From NCBI GenBank assembly GCA_024752435.1, contig CP103020.1:1-64000 (forward strand): a stretch of DNA of 64,000 bases, in the 5' to 3' direction. Source of the DNA: Allantophomopsis cytisporea (Eukaryota > Ascomycota > Leotiomycetes > Phacidiales > Phacidiaceae). The position numbers and the translations under genes were made by a program. The notes below the pieces were generated by a model. That model was not told the DNA's origin and made no database searches. It saw only the letters and a list, made by a program, of their open reading frames with translations. Shown here in pieces: positions 52,181-64,000 of the stretch (the first letter of the stretch is position 1; each line of letters begins with the position of its first letter).

Positions 52181-54561
52181 TCAATTGTAATCTACACTCC
52201 CCAATCCCCGCTGACTCCTCTCCGCTCTTCTTCTCCTCCGTCGTTCATCTGCTTCCTCGCTTCCAGGACTCATTGCGCTCCAAGTAACTCCACTTCCAGG
52301 ACTAGCTACTCTGCCAGCGTCTGTAGAATAGTATGCACTATCTTTCGGTACCTTGCCCTTTGCAAATGCCGGATTGGGTGGACTCAAAGGGGCCATACCG
52401 ATGTCAGCATCCTCCTCCCTCGTAAGGCCATTTCTCCTCCGAGATTCCTCGCGGCGGTAACGTCGTCTAGAAGAGAGCGTGTCTGTTCCCGAAATGCTGC
52501 TTGCCGAATCTGCACGTCGTCGTCGATGACCTGCCTTTCTTGCTGCTCGCTCAGCTGCGGCCTCTTCTTCGGTAAGACGGCGAAGAGTCACATTACGGTT
52601 CTTGTCGCCATGCATCTGAACTTTGACGCTAACAGGTGGAGATGCAACACTGTCATCCCCTCTTCGAGAAGTTGCATCTGATGCAACACCAGCTGCAGTG
52701 GCCGCAGCTGCAGCTTCTTCCTTTCTACGACGAGATGAATGCCTCTGAGGACGCGGATTGGAGAGGTAGGATTCGCTATCATATTCAGACGAGTCCGGGG
52801 CCATCGCAACTCGATCCCGAGCTGATTGTTTGGATCTAGAACGCGGCCTTGCTGCTGCTGCACCTAGCGCTGCACCTGCTACAGCGGCTGGTACAACTCC
52901 TCCTGGCAACCCAGAGCGCGAGTTTCTTCTTGTTCGCTCGAGTTGAGAGTCAACAAACTCAGAATTGGGGTTGGAAGGTGAGGATGCAGTGAGGTCACCA
53001 CGTCGCCCATGTCGACCTGAGGGGAATTGATCACCGGTGTATTTCCGGCTATTCCTCCGAGCTATCCTCTCTGCTTCAATCTCCTGTGCCCTGATAGCCT
53101 CAACTCTGTCTTGTTCTTTTCTTTCCCTACGGTTCTTAAAATATGATCCCAAACCGCTAGCGAGAGCTCCTACGCCAAGTGCTTTCCCAAGACGGTTCTT
53201 TCGAGGACTTCGAGCAGGACTTGTCATATATGAAGTATATGAACTATAGCTGTCTCGTCTTCCCGTATTCATAGGTCGGAAGTCAGCAGCGCTGTATGCA
53301 GCAGCCTGGCCTGTTGGATTGTTGGGAGTTCGTGGTCGAGCTACCGGTACAGGAGCAATTGGCCCCATAGATTGTCTACCCTCTTCCATTTGATGAACTT
53401 GAAGTTCATCATCATCGAAGTCACTTCCACTATCCCGACGCCTTCCACCACGACGGCTTGGTGAGTCCGGATCGACGGAAGAGTACTCATCATCCACATG
53501 TCGCCGTCTACGACTATCCAGCAGACTCTTTCCAAGTGCACCAACACCAAGAATGGCTGCTCCTGTGAGCAATTTATCCATGAACCCTCCACCTTCTTTC
53601 CTTCGATCATACTTTTCTTCTTCCACATAACTCCCTGATCCTCGGCGCGATGGTATCACCTCCTCAACACTTCTTCTGCGACTGCGACTTCTGTTTCGGT
53701 CTCTCCTCAGTCCAGACAGTGCAGCGATTCCAGCGCCAGCAGCAAGCGGTGCAGCAAAACTTGCGAGACGGCTGGGCTTTCTCTCCGATATAACAGTTTC
53801 TCCGTCGCCATGAGAGTATCCAACCATGTCCAGGGGTGTTTGTGCTCTGTATGAGAGGACAAAGTACACGAAAACCAAGAAAGCCATCCATAGAGCGTAC
53901 ACAATAAAAAGCGGTTTGGGTGAACCATAAACGGTGAGGCCAAGAGGGACTTGAGCAATACCGAGAAGTGCAATAGCTCTGCCAAGCCATTGGTGAAGCA
54001 TGAGCTTGACAGGAATCAGTCTCCGAATTCTACCTTTTTCTTTTCGATGGATCCAACCGCCCCCAAGAGCCTGTACCAGAACAAGAACATATATTGCAAG
54101 CCCAATACCATGATGTGGATTTGTCAAGCTTCGTTCAGGACCGACAGCAAACCATCCAAGTATGAAGACGACGGTGGTGAGGGCAACACTCAGGATTTGT
54201 AGGTAAATATGCAATCGTAAAGCCCAACCCGGACTTCTGCCATAGAAGCGTGCGATGAGAATAGCTCCAGGAACTAATCCTAAGAACACAATGGCAGCAA
54301 TGATGCCATGCCCGAGAATCAATTTGTGATATCCTGTCATACTCGAAAACCGATTTCCCATGCCTAAGATTATTAGCCCTACCCGCAGCAATAGAAGACA
54401 GGAAACGGACCATTGTATCGCATAGTAGCGAAGTTCAAGCCCACCAAATTCGGAAGCAGGAAATCATTCTTTGTAGAATCCCATGTTCCATCGCCAACAT
54501 ACATAGTATTCGAGGAGTAAGTACTGCTCCCCGCCGCTGCGAGGGAGTCCTGAGGCGCCAT
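52181..54561 (-). CDS. cytochrome b561-type membrane protein with long basic tail
   Basis: Two exons (54411-54561, 52181-54363; intron 54364-54410) encode 777 residues. The N terminus has GTWDSTKNDFLLPNLVGLNF. Five hydrophobic helices lie near 66-88, 102-122, 135-152, 173-195 and 199-221. Conserved His residues lie at H63/H69, H102, H134/H135 and H174 (GYHKLILGHG, LRLHIYLQ, NPHHGIGL, MLHQWLG), suitable to ligate two haems for trans-membrane electron transfer. Residues after about 230 form a long Arg/Ser-rich disordered tail (RRDRNRSRSRRRS, SRRRKEEAAAAAT). The reductase substrate and membrane are not shown. Such fungal b561 proteins with cytosolic tails are largely uncharacterised. Confidence 0.82.
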
Positions 54562-56710
54562 TGTGGCGGAGACCTCGGAGTGTAAACCAGCAAGACTCTC
54601 TTTGTCGTAATGTATCTATCCTATAGGAATGCAGGTATGTCTTCCTTGGAATGCGATGATTTAGAATTTTCGAGGTTCGTTGATAATTCGAGGCTTTTTG
54701 GCGGTCGTGCCGATCGATGTTGCAGTCTCGATGATGTGTTGGGGTAATTGTGGTTGCGGCTCGGTGCGATGGGAAGTTATTGAGTGTTTGAGGTCGTATT
54801 GGGCATGATGATTGAAGGTGATGATAACTTTCACGAAGATCTATCTGGTCCGCAATCACTTTGCTAATGTTGTTTTTCGTTTGTACTGAGTTCAGATTGA
54901 GTAGTGAATAAGCGTGACAAGTTGTTTGATCTGCTTTTGCCTGCTTTACCTGCTTTACCTGCTTGGCTTGGAAGTCGGGCTGCAACTACTGTCAGCATGC
55001 GGGACAATGATTTGTTGTTTACCTGTCTCTACCCTGGTACGATTGAGATGCACATTGACTGCGCAGCCAGCCTCCCGCTTTAATTTCTATGTTGATGCGA
55101 CAACCAACCTCTTCAATAACTCAATTGATACTCCGCAATAGCAGCCGATCAATATAAGACATAATGACATGATACTGCGTTTCTTTTTTACATCAGAGCT
55201 CATTCATTTTTATTTTTATTTTTGTTTTTGCAAAATATATACATAAGAGCTTGGGTGTCCTCCGATTGCATCGTTCAGTTTGAAGCGCAAATGTCAAGAT
55301 AGTTCTACCAATGTCACTATCACCACCACACAGCAGCAACCAGTTGTCAACCAACGGGTCACTTCTTACCCGACCAAAGGTTCAGTCAGTCAGTCAGTCT
55401 CGTACGAAGTAAGGTATGTAGCAACCTGCTATTACCCCGCCAGATACAAGCTCGATTTCAAGCTAGCAGCAGCATCAACGTCAACGTCAACGTCAACATC
55501 AAACGACGGCCCAGTAAAAGCCGGCACATCGATCACCTTCCACCGATGGATATGCTCTCAAGTGTTACCTTAATACTTGTTATGTGCATATGCAATTTTA
55601 AGAACCAAAGAACAACTTGAGACCTTTGGTGAAGGTGGTACGGTGGTTCTCATACCATTCCATCTTCTTACACTTTCGAGCTCATATGCTATGCCGTCTG
55701 TATCTCAAAAGCGACAGCAATTTCAAGATATGCGAAACATCGCGGTATGCGTCACTAAGGTACAGGTAATATCTAAGACGAGGTAAGGAACAGCACTTCC
55801 TTTATCATTCTCGAAAGACTAAACAATGCCAAGTAATCATGGAGAATTGCTCCATCACGAGCATGCTATCTCTAACCTTATTCCCATCCTTACAGTCAAT
55901 CACTCTATCTCATCCCACTCTTGACAGATTGTGACGACGACATCTTGATATCGAAACTTAGCTCGGTGGTGTCCGCAATGTTCACCGGCCGTTTGCTATC
56001 TACATAGGACTAGCCTTTCTCTACCGTACCAACACGAAAGTCCACTTTGAGGCTGACCATCATATTGACATCAAAGAACAACGCTACTTGCCTATGGACC
56101 ACCCAGCACCTATCAATAGTCACAGTGCCACGACACAAACTCGTGGTGCATGATTTCTAGAGTTGCACGAAGCTCTGAGAGTCTCGGGAAGAAGCTTGTT
56201 TGGTTCTAGGGCTTCAGCCTTTCATCGGTAGACGTGCAGCATTGACCAGCCATTGTCCCCACTCTCCACACAGTGCATGCCATTTGCCCTCGTCGTTATC
56301 AGTAAATTCGACCATATTGTACTCTGTGTCCGACTTGAAGCGAGAAATAGCTGTGCAAAGTTGTGACGGGGAATGTGTTCATTTACTGCCGAGGGGATAG
56401 ACATATGGGTCTGTTGATCTGAAAGGAGGATAAGAAAGGTGGGATTGTTTCTTTTACTTGGGACCCTCGGGCGTTTACTGCTCTCGAATCCAGCACTCTG
56501 GTTGAGGATTTGCGATTGCTGGAATCATGCAGCTCCACTTGTAATGATTAGCATGGGCACCAACGGTTTTGTATGATCTACATATGTACTTATCTTATTA
56601 AATACTGTCATCCCCCGACTTTCTCCACATCCGGTCGATGCTCGTGTGACTCAACTTCTCTCATTGAAGCTTTCGATCCTGCATAGGTTTTCGCAAACAT
56701 CCGTGGCATT
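54562..56710. other. intergenic with simple repeats
   Basis: About 2.1 kb. Simple repeats include ctgctttac-type units near 54935-54965, agtc units near 55382-55400 and gtcaac units near 55480-55500. A 97-codon frame at 55280-55573 spans two of them and is probably fortuitous. The final few hundred bases should contain the permease promoter. Confidence 0.45.
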
Positions 56711-58321
56711 ATGGCAGTAACGGAGTTCTATGATACTGAGAAGGGACAGGATGTCGATGCTCAGTCCAAGGAAGTCTACAGCCCAACGAGTCCACCACCC
56801 GAACTCGCTGCAACATCATCGATCATCATCCCTCCACCTCAATCCAAGTTCGCTCGCTGGAATGACAGGATTGAGTCCTTCGCTGGGCTTGAGGCTCGCG
56901 GAATTACTCGTGTGGAGCCATGGGAGCGTCAGGAGGCTTCCACTCTAGCTTACATCCAGATGCTGCTTATCTGGTTCAGTTCTAATATCACGGCAAACAA
57001 TCTTGCTGTGGGACTACTGGGTCCCTTGGTTTATGAGCTGAGTTTCCTGGATGCCGCGTTCTGTGCTGTCTTTGGAGCCCTGGTGGGAAGTCTCGGTACG
57101 GCATATCTGAGTATCTGGGGAGCTCAGAGTGGGAACCGAACTATGGTAATTGCTCTACCCAAGACGGGAGTCATATCAAGCTGACATGGACAGATTTGTG
57201 CTAGATACTTCATGGGTTACTCGCCCAGTAAGATCTGCTGCTTGTTGAACATCGTCATCATGGTTGGATATGGAATGATCGACTGTGTGATTGGAGGACA
57301 GATTCTATCTGCTGTATCAGGAGGAAGCATGTCTATTGTTGTGGGCATCATCATAGTTGCTCTGATCACTTGGGTTGTATCCATCTTCGGCATGGCTGTT
57401 TTCCATCACTATGAAAGATTCGCCTGGATTCCTCAGATCATTGTTCTTTTTATCCTCATCGGTGTCTCCGCCAAACATTACGATACCAAGACACCCTCTG
57501 TCGGTTCAGCCTCTGACATCTCCGCCAACCGCCTCTCCTTCTTCAGCTTATGTCTCTCCCTCCCAGTATGCTGGGCTGCCGCCGCTTCCGACTTCTACGT
57601 CTACTACCCGGAGAAGACACCCAAGGCAATCACATTCTTCCTGACGCTCACGGGCCTCACTCTTTCCACCGCACTCGTTCTCCTCATTGGCATCGGTCTC
57701 GGTAGTGGAGTTCCCAACGTTCCTTCGTGGTCAACAGCTTACGATACCTCATCGGGTGCGCTCATCCTCGCCGGGTTCTCCCCCGTTGGAGGTTTCGGCA
57801 AGTTCTGCGGCGTGATAGTGGCACTCGGTGTCATTGCGAACAACATTCCAGGAACGTACTCTGCTGCTCTCGGCGTGCAAGTGCTCGGACGCTACGCTGC
57901 TATGGTGCCACGGTGGATCTGCACCTGTCTCATTGTGTTGATCTATTTCATATGCGCCATTGTCGGACGCAACAACTTGTTCGACATCTTCGAGAACTTC
58001 TTGGCGTTGATGGGATACTGGGTCACAATTTTCATCTCCATCGTCTTGGAGGAACATCTTATCTTCCGCCGCAACATTGGCTTTGAGTGGGAGGCATGGG
58101 CCGATAAGGACAGGTTGCCCGTAGGCTTTGCTGCTTTTACGGCTTTTGTTGTCGGCTGGGTGGGCGCTGTAATTTGTATGGACCAGGTTTGGTTTGTTGG
58201 GCCAGTGGCTGCACTTGTGGGCAGTGAAGGTGCTGATTTGGGAATTTGGGTTGGTTGTGGATTCGCTCTGCTTGTTTTCCCTCCCCTTCGCTGGTTGGAG
58301 TTGAAGGTGGTTGGTAGATGA
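56711..58321 (+). CDS. nucleobase:cation symporter-1, purine-cytosine permease (Fcy2/FcyB-like)
   Basis: Two exons (56711-57145, 57194-58321; intron 57146-57193) encode 520 residues. The plasma-membrane carrier takes up cytosine and purines with protons. A cytosolic N terminus leads to the family signature GLEARGITRVEPWERQE (about 58-74), followed by about twelve membrane helices. TM1 contains WFSSNITANNLAVGLLGPLV, and the junction gives GNRTMICARYFMGYSP. Other family stretches are YGMIDCVIGGQIL, SLPVCWAAAASDFYVYYPE and NNIPGTYSAALGVQVLGRY. Length is normal. It converges on the septin-like gene with 223 bp between the stop codons. Confidence 0.92.
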
Positions 58322-58544
58322 TGGACTGCATGAATATATATTTCGGGGTTCGATGAGGACGGATCCTCCAATATGCGCGTATATAATAAATGAATTCAAG
58401 AAATGACCTACTACTTACTTATAACTATGCTACCGGTGCGATGCGAACTTTCAAACATAACAAAAAGGTATACCGGCTTTGCCAGTCCCCAACGCCATCG
58501 TTGACATAACCCCGTTCATGATCCCGACCTTCATATGGAACTTA

Positions 58545-60896
58545 TCACCAGTCCATGCCCAAACGATTCCACTCAACACCCCAACTCCATCCCTCACCGC
58601 TCCAAGTTCTAGCCAACCATACAATAATTCCCCCTAGTACACCAGCTCCGCCTAAGACCTCCAAAGCAACCAATCCCTTCCGTCTCATCTCTTTATCAAA
58701 ACTCAATAACCCCAGCGGGTCTCTTGGATCAAATGTTGCCATTCCTACCATGGATGGAGAATATATACCCTTCTTCACCAAAGCTTCATGTTTATCTTGC
58801 TTGTGCTCAGAAGACCACCTTGATTGCGTTTGAGAGCGTGCATGTGTAATAGGGACAAGAGTCCCATCCTGGACACATTCGCCAAGTCGTTCAGTCAACC
58901 AAATAGCCCGCTCTCCTCTGCAGAGAGCTTCATATCTAGCACGCTCGTTATCAATGCTGCGTTGTAGTTCATTGGCCCATTTTGCCAGACGCACTTGAGC
59001 ATAGCGTTCCTCCCTTTGAGTATGGTCTGCCACTCTGGCGAGAGCATAAGAATTGGAAAGATCGATGGGCGGGAGTATAGATGATGCTGAGGAAGACAGA
59101 CTGGCGGTCCCTAAGGGCATCGCAGAAGTATATAGTGGGGACCGCGTCGGTGAAGTGTTCTTTCGCCAAGCCAGAATCTTTGTGGCTGCGGAATGGCGAA
59201 GCCAGGAGATACTATCGCGCTCGAAAACAAGGGACACAAGGTCCTGAAGGTCAGTGTTCAGAAGCGGTTGTATGTAATCTGGACTCATGAGAATACTGGC
59301 ATCCATATTGTCACTGTCGCTTGTTGCGATGGAAGAGATCGCCCAAGGAGCGCAGGGACTCGTTGCATTCAATGCGTCCTCAAACGTCATACCAAAAAGG
59401 AATGGTTTGATGCCGGACATCTGGAGTTCGCTGAGTACTTGTCGCTTTTGAAAATTGATTTGCTCGTCGTTAAATCGATCTGCTTGAGCGAGAACAGGAA
59501 TAATATTTGTCAGAGGAGAAAGTCGGCGAAGATATTCCAAGTCGACTGGCTTCAAGCCTGTTGTATATCAGTAAATGCTCAATCTACCACATCTATAAAC
59601 TCACTTCTGGAAATAACATAAAACACAACATCTACTTGAGAACCACCATTTCCGCTTAACATATTTATGAGATCTGAATCACCCATACCAGCTGTTGAAG
59701 CAATACGTCCCATTTGCTCCTCAATGTAGCTGATGACTGGAGTGATGGTCTCCATGCACTGGATAAAATCAGTGGTTGTCCTCAACGTTGTACCAGAATC
59801 TCTTACAGAGTTTCCATTGCCATAACCAGGTGAGTCAACAAAGCACAAATTTCGCTCAAGGACTGTGTCACCGACGCTTCGCCTTCTTCGTAGAACTCGA
59901 CCTTCGTCAAAGTCGGACCACCAGGAAGGATATGCTCTGGTACTTGCGTAAACTTCTGTAAGCTGCTGCGTGGCATTTTGCTCAATACTAGCAGTTCTTG
60001 ATTTGCTTTTGTATTTTTTGAGTGTTTCGTCGGATACAGAGAGGGATGTTGTAGATAGAGGATCCACATGCACAATATCCTCACAGGCTTGAACTATTGC
60101 TTTTATCAATGAGGTCTTTCCAACTCCTACATCATATCAGTAACCAAACATCATAGGTTGGCATAATATTCTTACCAGAGTCTCCAGCCACCATGACCTT
60201 CAATCTTCCCATATTTCTTCCCTTGTCGGTAAAGGGTCGCCTACTTGGCATTTTGATACTTGGCATGACTAGCTGAGGAGCACTTCCATTATCCGTTACC
60301 TCCGGTTGTAACTCCGTATCTTCGTCACTCGATGATATGACCTGACTAATAGTCTCCGAACTCAACGAATCCAAGTCCGATCCGCGACGTGAATGTGCAC
60401 TGCTTGTAATAGACTCGGGTGCGGGCGAAGGGGAGAACAAAGGTGTGAGTGGCTGGGATATCGTCTGTGAGGGACGGCGGGGTAATTGGTCATAAGGCGA
60501 TACATCTCTACTGTGTTCACCAGAAACAGGAGCTGGTACCCAGTCCGTCTTATGGAAATCTTCCTCACTCTTTCTAGATTGTGGTTTTGTAGGGGACTTC
60601 TTGTTTGCTGGAATTCGGGGACTCGGTGGTTGACGTGAGCTACCGAGTGAGCTTATCGTAGATTCGATACTCTCCACCCCGTACATTCCGGGTTTGACCC
60701 CGTATCGCGGTCGGGGATGATTCGTTGGTATATTCGAAGATGAGGACTCGAGAGTCTTCTCATCAGCCAGAAAATAAGTCATACCTCCTCCCTGGGAGAG
60801 GTACTGGGTGGGCATCGGGGTTGCATCGTTATCGCTGAAGCTGTGACCCCGAGATCGTGCGGGTAAGGCGCTGGGAGCGCCAGGTGTTGGTCGCAT
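58545..60896 (-). CDS. septin-like (septin-type G domain) GTPase with C-terminal membrane helix
   Basis: Three exons (60176-60896, 59605-60126, 58545-59557) encode 751 residues. A disordered Ser/Pro-rich N terminus of about 230 residues precedes the G domain. The P-loop GDSGVGKTSL (about 238-247) is completed by splicing 60127-60175; switch II is CFVDSPGYGNG; the G4-like site is VLAQADRF. The third exon joins as VISRSLKPVDLEYLRRLS. Instead of a septin coiled coil, the end has a helix-rich stretch (RYAQVRLAKWANELQRSIDN) and one hydrophobic segment (VALEVLGGAGVLGGIIVWLA, about 712-732), suggesting a tail anchor. This matches ascomycete proteins annotated as septin-type G-domain proteins, distinct from the core filament septins. 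Role unknown. Confidence 0.85.
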
Positions 60897-62499
60897 GATT
60901 TGAGGGGGAATGGGGACGACGGTTTATATGAGGATACGGTCGTGTATGTTCATGGACGTGAGGATGATCAAGATATTAGGCAAGGTTAAGAGCATGGAAT
61001 ATAGTATTATTGAGCAACAGGAAGAGTAATCTGGGGATTGGAGATTGGAGATTGGAGATTGAGGACGAGAGGAGAAGAAGATGGTGTGGTGGTTGGATGT
61101 TTGATGTCAAAGGGACAAGTTGGTGGGTGATAAGGCACACTCACCGTAAGTACACTCTAATCCTCCTTCTCTCCTGCCTTTACCCCTCCACGCACTCCAC
61201 AGTCGCCTTATCATACCTCCGCCTATCAGCTGATAGCATTGTCTCGTCTACGATGGTCTGACCAGATGGACAGCACGCACCAGACAGGAATAATGAGACA
61301 ATGATTTTGATAACTGAAGGATTAAGATTTATTCAATTAATCATCATTACAACTCCAGTCTTCAAGTTATTTCCCAGATCCATCTATTTAATACTGACTA
61401 TGTACAATATTTTCCCTGTATAGATGGAATTGGGAGTGTCAACAGCAGGTGTATATCTCTCTCCACACATTTACGATTCAATTCCCATGCTCAGCTGCGT
61501 CAGTCACCCAGCTCGACAAGCATCAAATCAAGCACTTTAGAGTACATGAGCTTACCTTATCTTATTTACCGGTTTCTCAGATATTATGTCGTGGACTGTT
61601 GATGTCAGTTATGCATATCCCCAGACTTATATATATGCATATTTATATATATATCCCATATACTTCGAGTACACATGTATTCTAGTCGTACGCTCCAGCA
61701 GCAGTCCTTCCTTAGCTATGAAATGCCACACCAACATCCCTCAACAGCCTTCCACGTATGAGTATTCGTTATTCCAACTCCTTGTCAATTATTCCACAAA
61801 TAGAGAGATGATTAGTGAGATATATCGTGCACCTATGTTGATTTCAAATACTTACAGACTTCTACCACAGACTGTATGGAATTCGAGTATGGTAGATGGG
61901 AGTACATATCATATCCATATCATACATAATCAGTGCTCTCTCGAGCTCTCCATCTTACCTAAAACAAGACATGATTATATATTATTGGAGCAGTCTCATG
62001 ACTGAGCTACAAGAGAAAGGCTGTCTAAACGGAGAATACCACACATCTCACTTCTCACCTTCAAATCAAGCTAGGTACTTAGGTTGGCTGAAAGTTGGTG
62101 AGAACCTCGTGACATTCATCCCACAAGAAGGATCACTCTTCTGCTGCCCCTGCTTCTCTTCTCTACCTCCTCTCCTCTGCTCCCCTTTCCTACAACGGCC
62201 ATACATTTTTATATATTTGTTTGTTTGCTTATTTATTCGGGATGTAGGCGCTTGGAACTGTAGAACATCAAAAAGAATGCACACGCATACACGCGCAGTT
62301 CATGCTCGCCTCCTCCTTCACATCACCCTCTTCGATGTCCAGCGTCTACAATCCGCATGCAGAACTGCATGATCCGACCTGTTTACCACAAAGATTCTTC
62401 GTGTATTGTGCCTACCATTCATAAGTCAAGGCTCTTCGGGCACATCTTCGTCTCTTACAAGTATTCGTGATCAGCGACTCTTTACCTTTCTGTAGGGAC
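60897..62499. other. intergenic between divergent genes
   Basis: About 1.6 kb. A short ggagatt repeat lies near 61025-61055. Open frames such as 61896-62372 run through pyrimidine-rich sequence and have no domain. The stretch probably contains the promoters of the septin-like gene and of the kinase. Confidence 0.45.
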
Positions 62500-64000
62500 A
62501 TGTCACAGTCCGGGAAGGCGTCGCAGCATAATATGGAGATGAGCGACAGTCAATGCCATAGTTCAGGCTCTCAGTCAAATGACTCAAATAGTGGCGGCAA
62601 TACTACCCTCGCCAGCACCAATAATAACACCCCAACCAGCTCCACATCAGCTCCAACCTTTTCGAATCCTCTGCATACTGCTGATGCCTCAAATAATTCA
62701 ATATATTTGGGCTCCTCCACTCATCAACCACTGAGGACTCATACTTTGGCAATCCAAACTGCAACTTCCAGGAATATCCACCAACACGACAGTGGTGCCA
62801 GTGCCATAACAGCTCCAGACCCCCAACCATATCATCAATCTCGGGAACGTACCGAGCACCGATCGACACATCCCACTTCGTCAGTTCCGCTGCCGCCCGC
62901 TTCAGCCTCCTCTTCCTCATCCGCTACAACACTTACTTCCACCTTCTCCACCCATAGGAATCCAACACCAAGTACACGTTCGCGATCCTGTCGTGGATTG
63001 ACGTGTTACTCTTTCGCAACGGCCACCTCACGTCCTCAAGAGGCTCTATCCATACTCAGTCAGATCGTCACTCCAGGATCTGTTCTGTTCGACCCGAGAT
63101 ATACTTCGCAAGCTAGACCGAGTCTTGTCCCTCCCTTCAGAACATACCCTCCTTCGCCACCTTTTATCCGCCATCCTCCAATCGTTCCGAGCACAATCAG
63201 TTTACAGGATCTCGATACGGAACCCCAATCCGTAGAGATGGACCGCCGACACCCAAGCTCGTTTCAGCAGCTGGAGAAACTGGGTGAGGGAACTTATGCT
63301 ACAGTATGATTACTCTTGCTTCTGGAGATACCGCAGACTTCTTGCGCTTCTCAATTCATCCGATATGGCTGTGCGCTGACATATACTATTACAGGTTTTC
63401 AAGGGTCGAAATCGGCAGACTGGTGAGTTGGTAGCTTTGAAGGAGATTCACCTCGATTCCGAAGAAGGCACACCCTCGACCGCCATCCGCGAGATTTCCT
63501 TAATGAAAGAGCTGAAGCACGAAAACATTGTCAGTCTTCACGATGTCATTCATACCGAGAACAAGCTCATGCTTGTCTTCGAATATATGGACAAGGACTT
63601 GAAGAAATACATGGACACCCAAGGCGATCGTGGCGCTTTGAATCCTATCACCATCAAATCATTCATGCACCAACTCCTTCTCGGAATCGAATTCTGCCAC
63701 ACGAACCGTGTTCTCCACCGCGATCTCAAACCTCAAAATCTCCTCATCAACAGCAAGGGTCAACTGAAGCTCGCTGATTTTGGTCTCGCCCGTGCTTTTG
63801 GCATTCCAGTCAACACTTTCTCTAACGAAGTAGTGACACTCTGGTACCGTGCGCCAGATGTCCTTCTCGGAAGCAGGACCTATAACACTAGCATCGACAT
63901 TTGGTCCGCAGGCTGCATCATGGCAGAAATGTATACCGGCCGCCCACTGTTCCCTGGTACCACTAATGAAGACCAGTTGGTGCGCATCTTCAGAATCATG
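62500..64000 (+). CDS. pho85: Pho85 cyclin-dependent kinase, 3' end outside the window
   Basis: Two exons are visible (to 63303, then from 63395; intron 63304-63394), open at 64000. Pho85 with its cyclins controls phosphate response, glycogen and cell polarity. The kinase starts at MDRRHPSSFQQLEKLGEGTY (ATG at 63238). The splice gives [20 protein letters not shown] with catalytic Lys, then exact PSTAIRE, HRDLKPQNLL, LADFGLARAFG, NEVVTLWYRAPDVLLGSRTY and the Pho85-type PGTTNEDQLVRIF. The frame is also open upstream to an ATG at 62500, adding 246 Ser/Thr/Pro-rich residues. Ordinary Pho85 proteins begin at the 63238 ATG, so the extension is either real or a translated-looking 5' UTR. The C-terminal part is missing at the window edge. 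Confidence 0.93.

Noticed and set aside
55280..55573. 97-codon plus-strand frame
   Set aside because: It spans agtc and gtcaac simple repeats; probably chance.
57749..58399. 216-codon minus-strand open frame
   Set aside because: Antisense to the permease second exon; no domain and no splice signals.
1..64000. tRNA genes, rRNA, CRISPR arrays or bacterial-type operons
   Set aside because: None seen. Gene structure is eukaryotic throughout, and I found no convincing tRNA cloverleaf by eye, though a tRNAscan run would be needed to be sure.

Overview
This is about 64 kb of a filamentous ascomycete chromosome (Pezizomycotina). Short GT-AG introns of roughly 43-136 nt, secreted plant-cell-wall enzymes, an Egh16-like virulence-type protein and TpA-rich decayed DNA with C-to-T style stop codons (the signature of repeat-induced point mutation, RIP) all fit. 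The mix is compatible with a plant-associated Leotiomycete, but the class is an inference. The left end looks subtelomeric: the first bases resemble a degenerate CCCTAA telomere unit and are followed by very AT-rich, gene-free DNA.

Layout. 1-44 kb is accessory and gene-poor. It holds an arabinofuranosidase (GH54/CBM42); RIP-decayed relics; a loose group of carboxylesterase, PhzF-like isomerase, cytochrome P450 and aldo/keto reductase with no visible synthase; a large intronless HEAT-like protein; a block of broken genes (coiled-coil protein, amidohydrolase fragment, kelch protein); a methyltransferase; an alpha-L-rhamnosidase (GH78); an Egh16-like secreted protein; a small Cys/His zinc-array protein; an ankyrin relic; an unknown secreted glycoprotein; and a bicovalent-flavin berberine-bridge-type oxidase. 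45-64 kb is a conserved housekeeping block: kinetochore Nnf1, a PH-domain protein, an NTF2-RRM (G3BP/Bre5-like) protein, a cytochrome b561 membrane protein, an NCS1 nucleobase permease, a septin-like GTPase and the Pho85 cyclin-dependent kinase, which runs off the right edge.

How the genes may work together. Arabinofuranosidase, rhamnosidase, esterase, flavin oxidase and the Egh16-like protein form a secreted set suited to pectin and arabinan-rich plant material. The P450, aldo/keto reductase, PhzF and esterase could form a tailoring set for a small molecule, but no PKS, NRPS or terpene synthase is visible, so this is only a hypothesis. Exon structures below were read by hand from splice signals and conserved protein motifs. 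Every multi-exon gene was checked for reading-frame continuity. No database search was possible.
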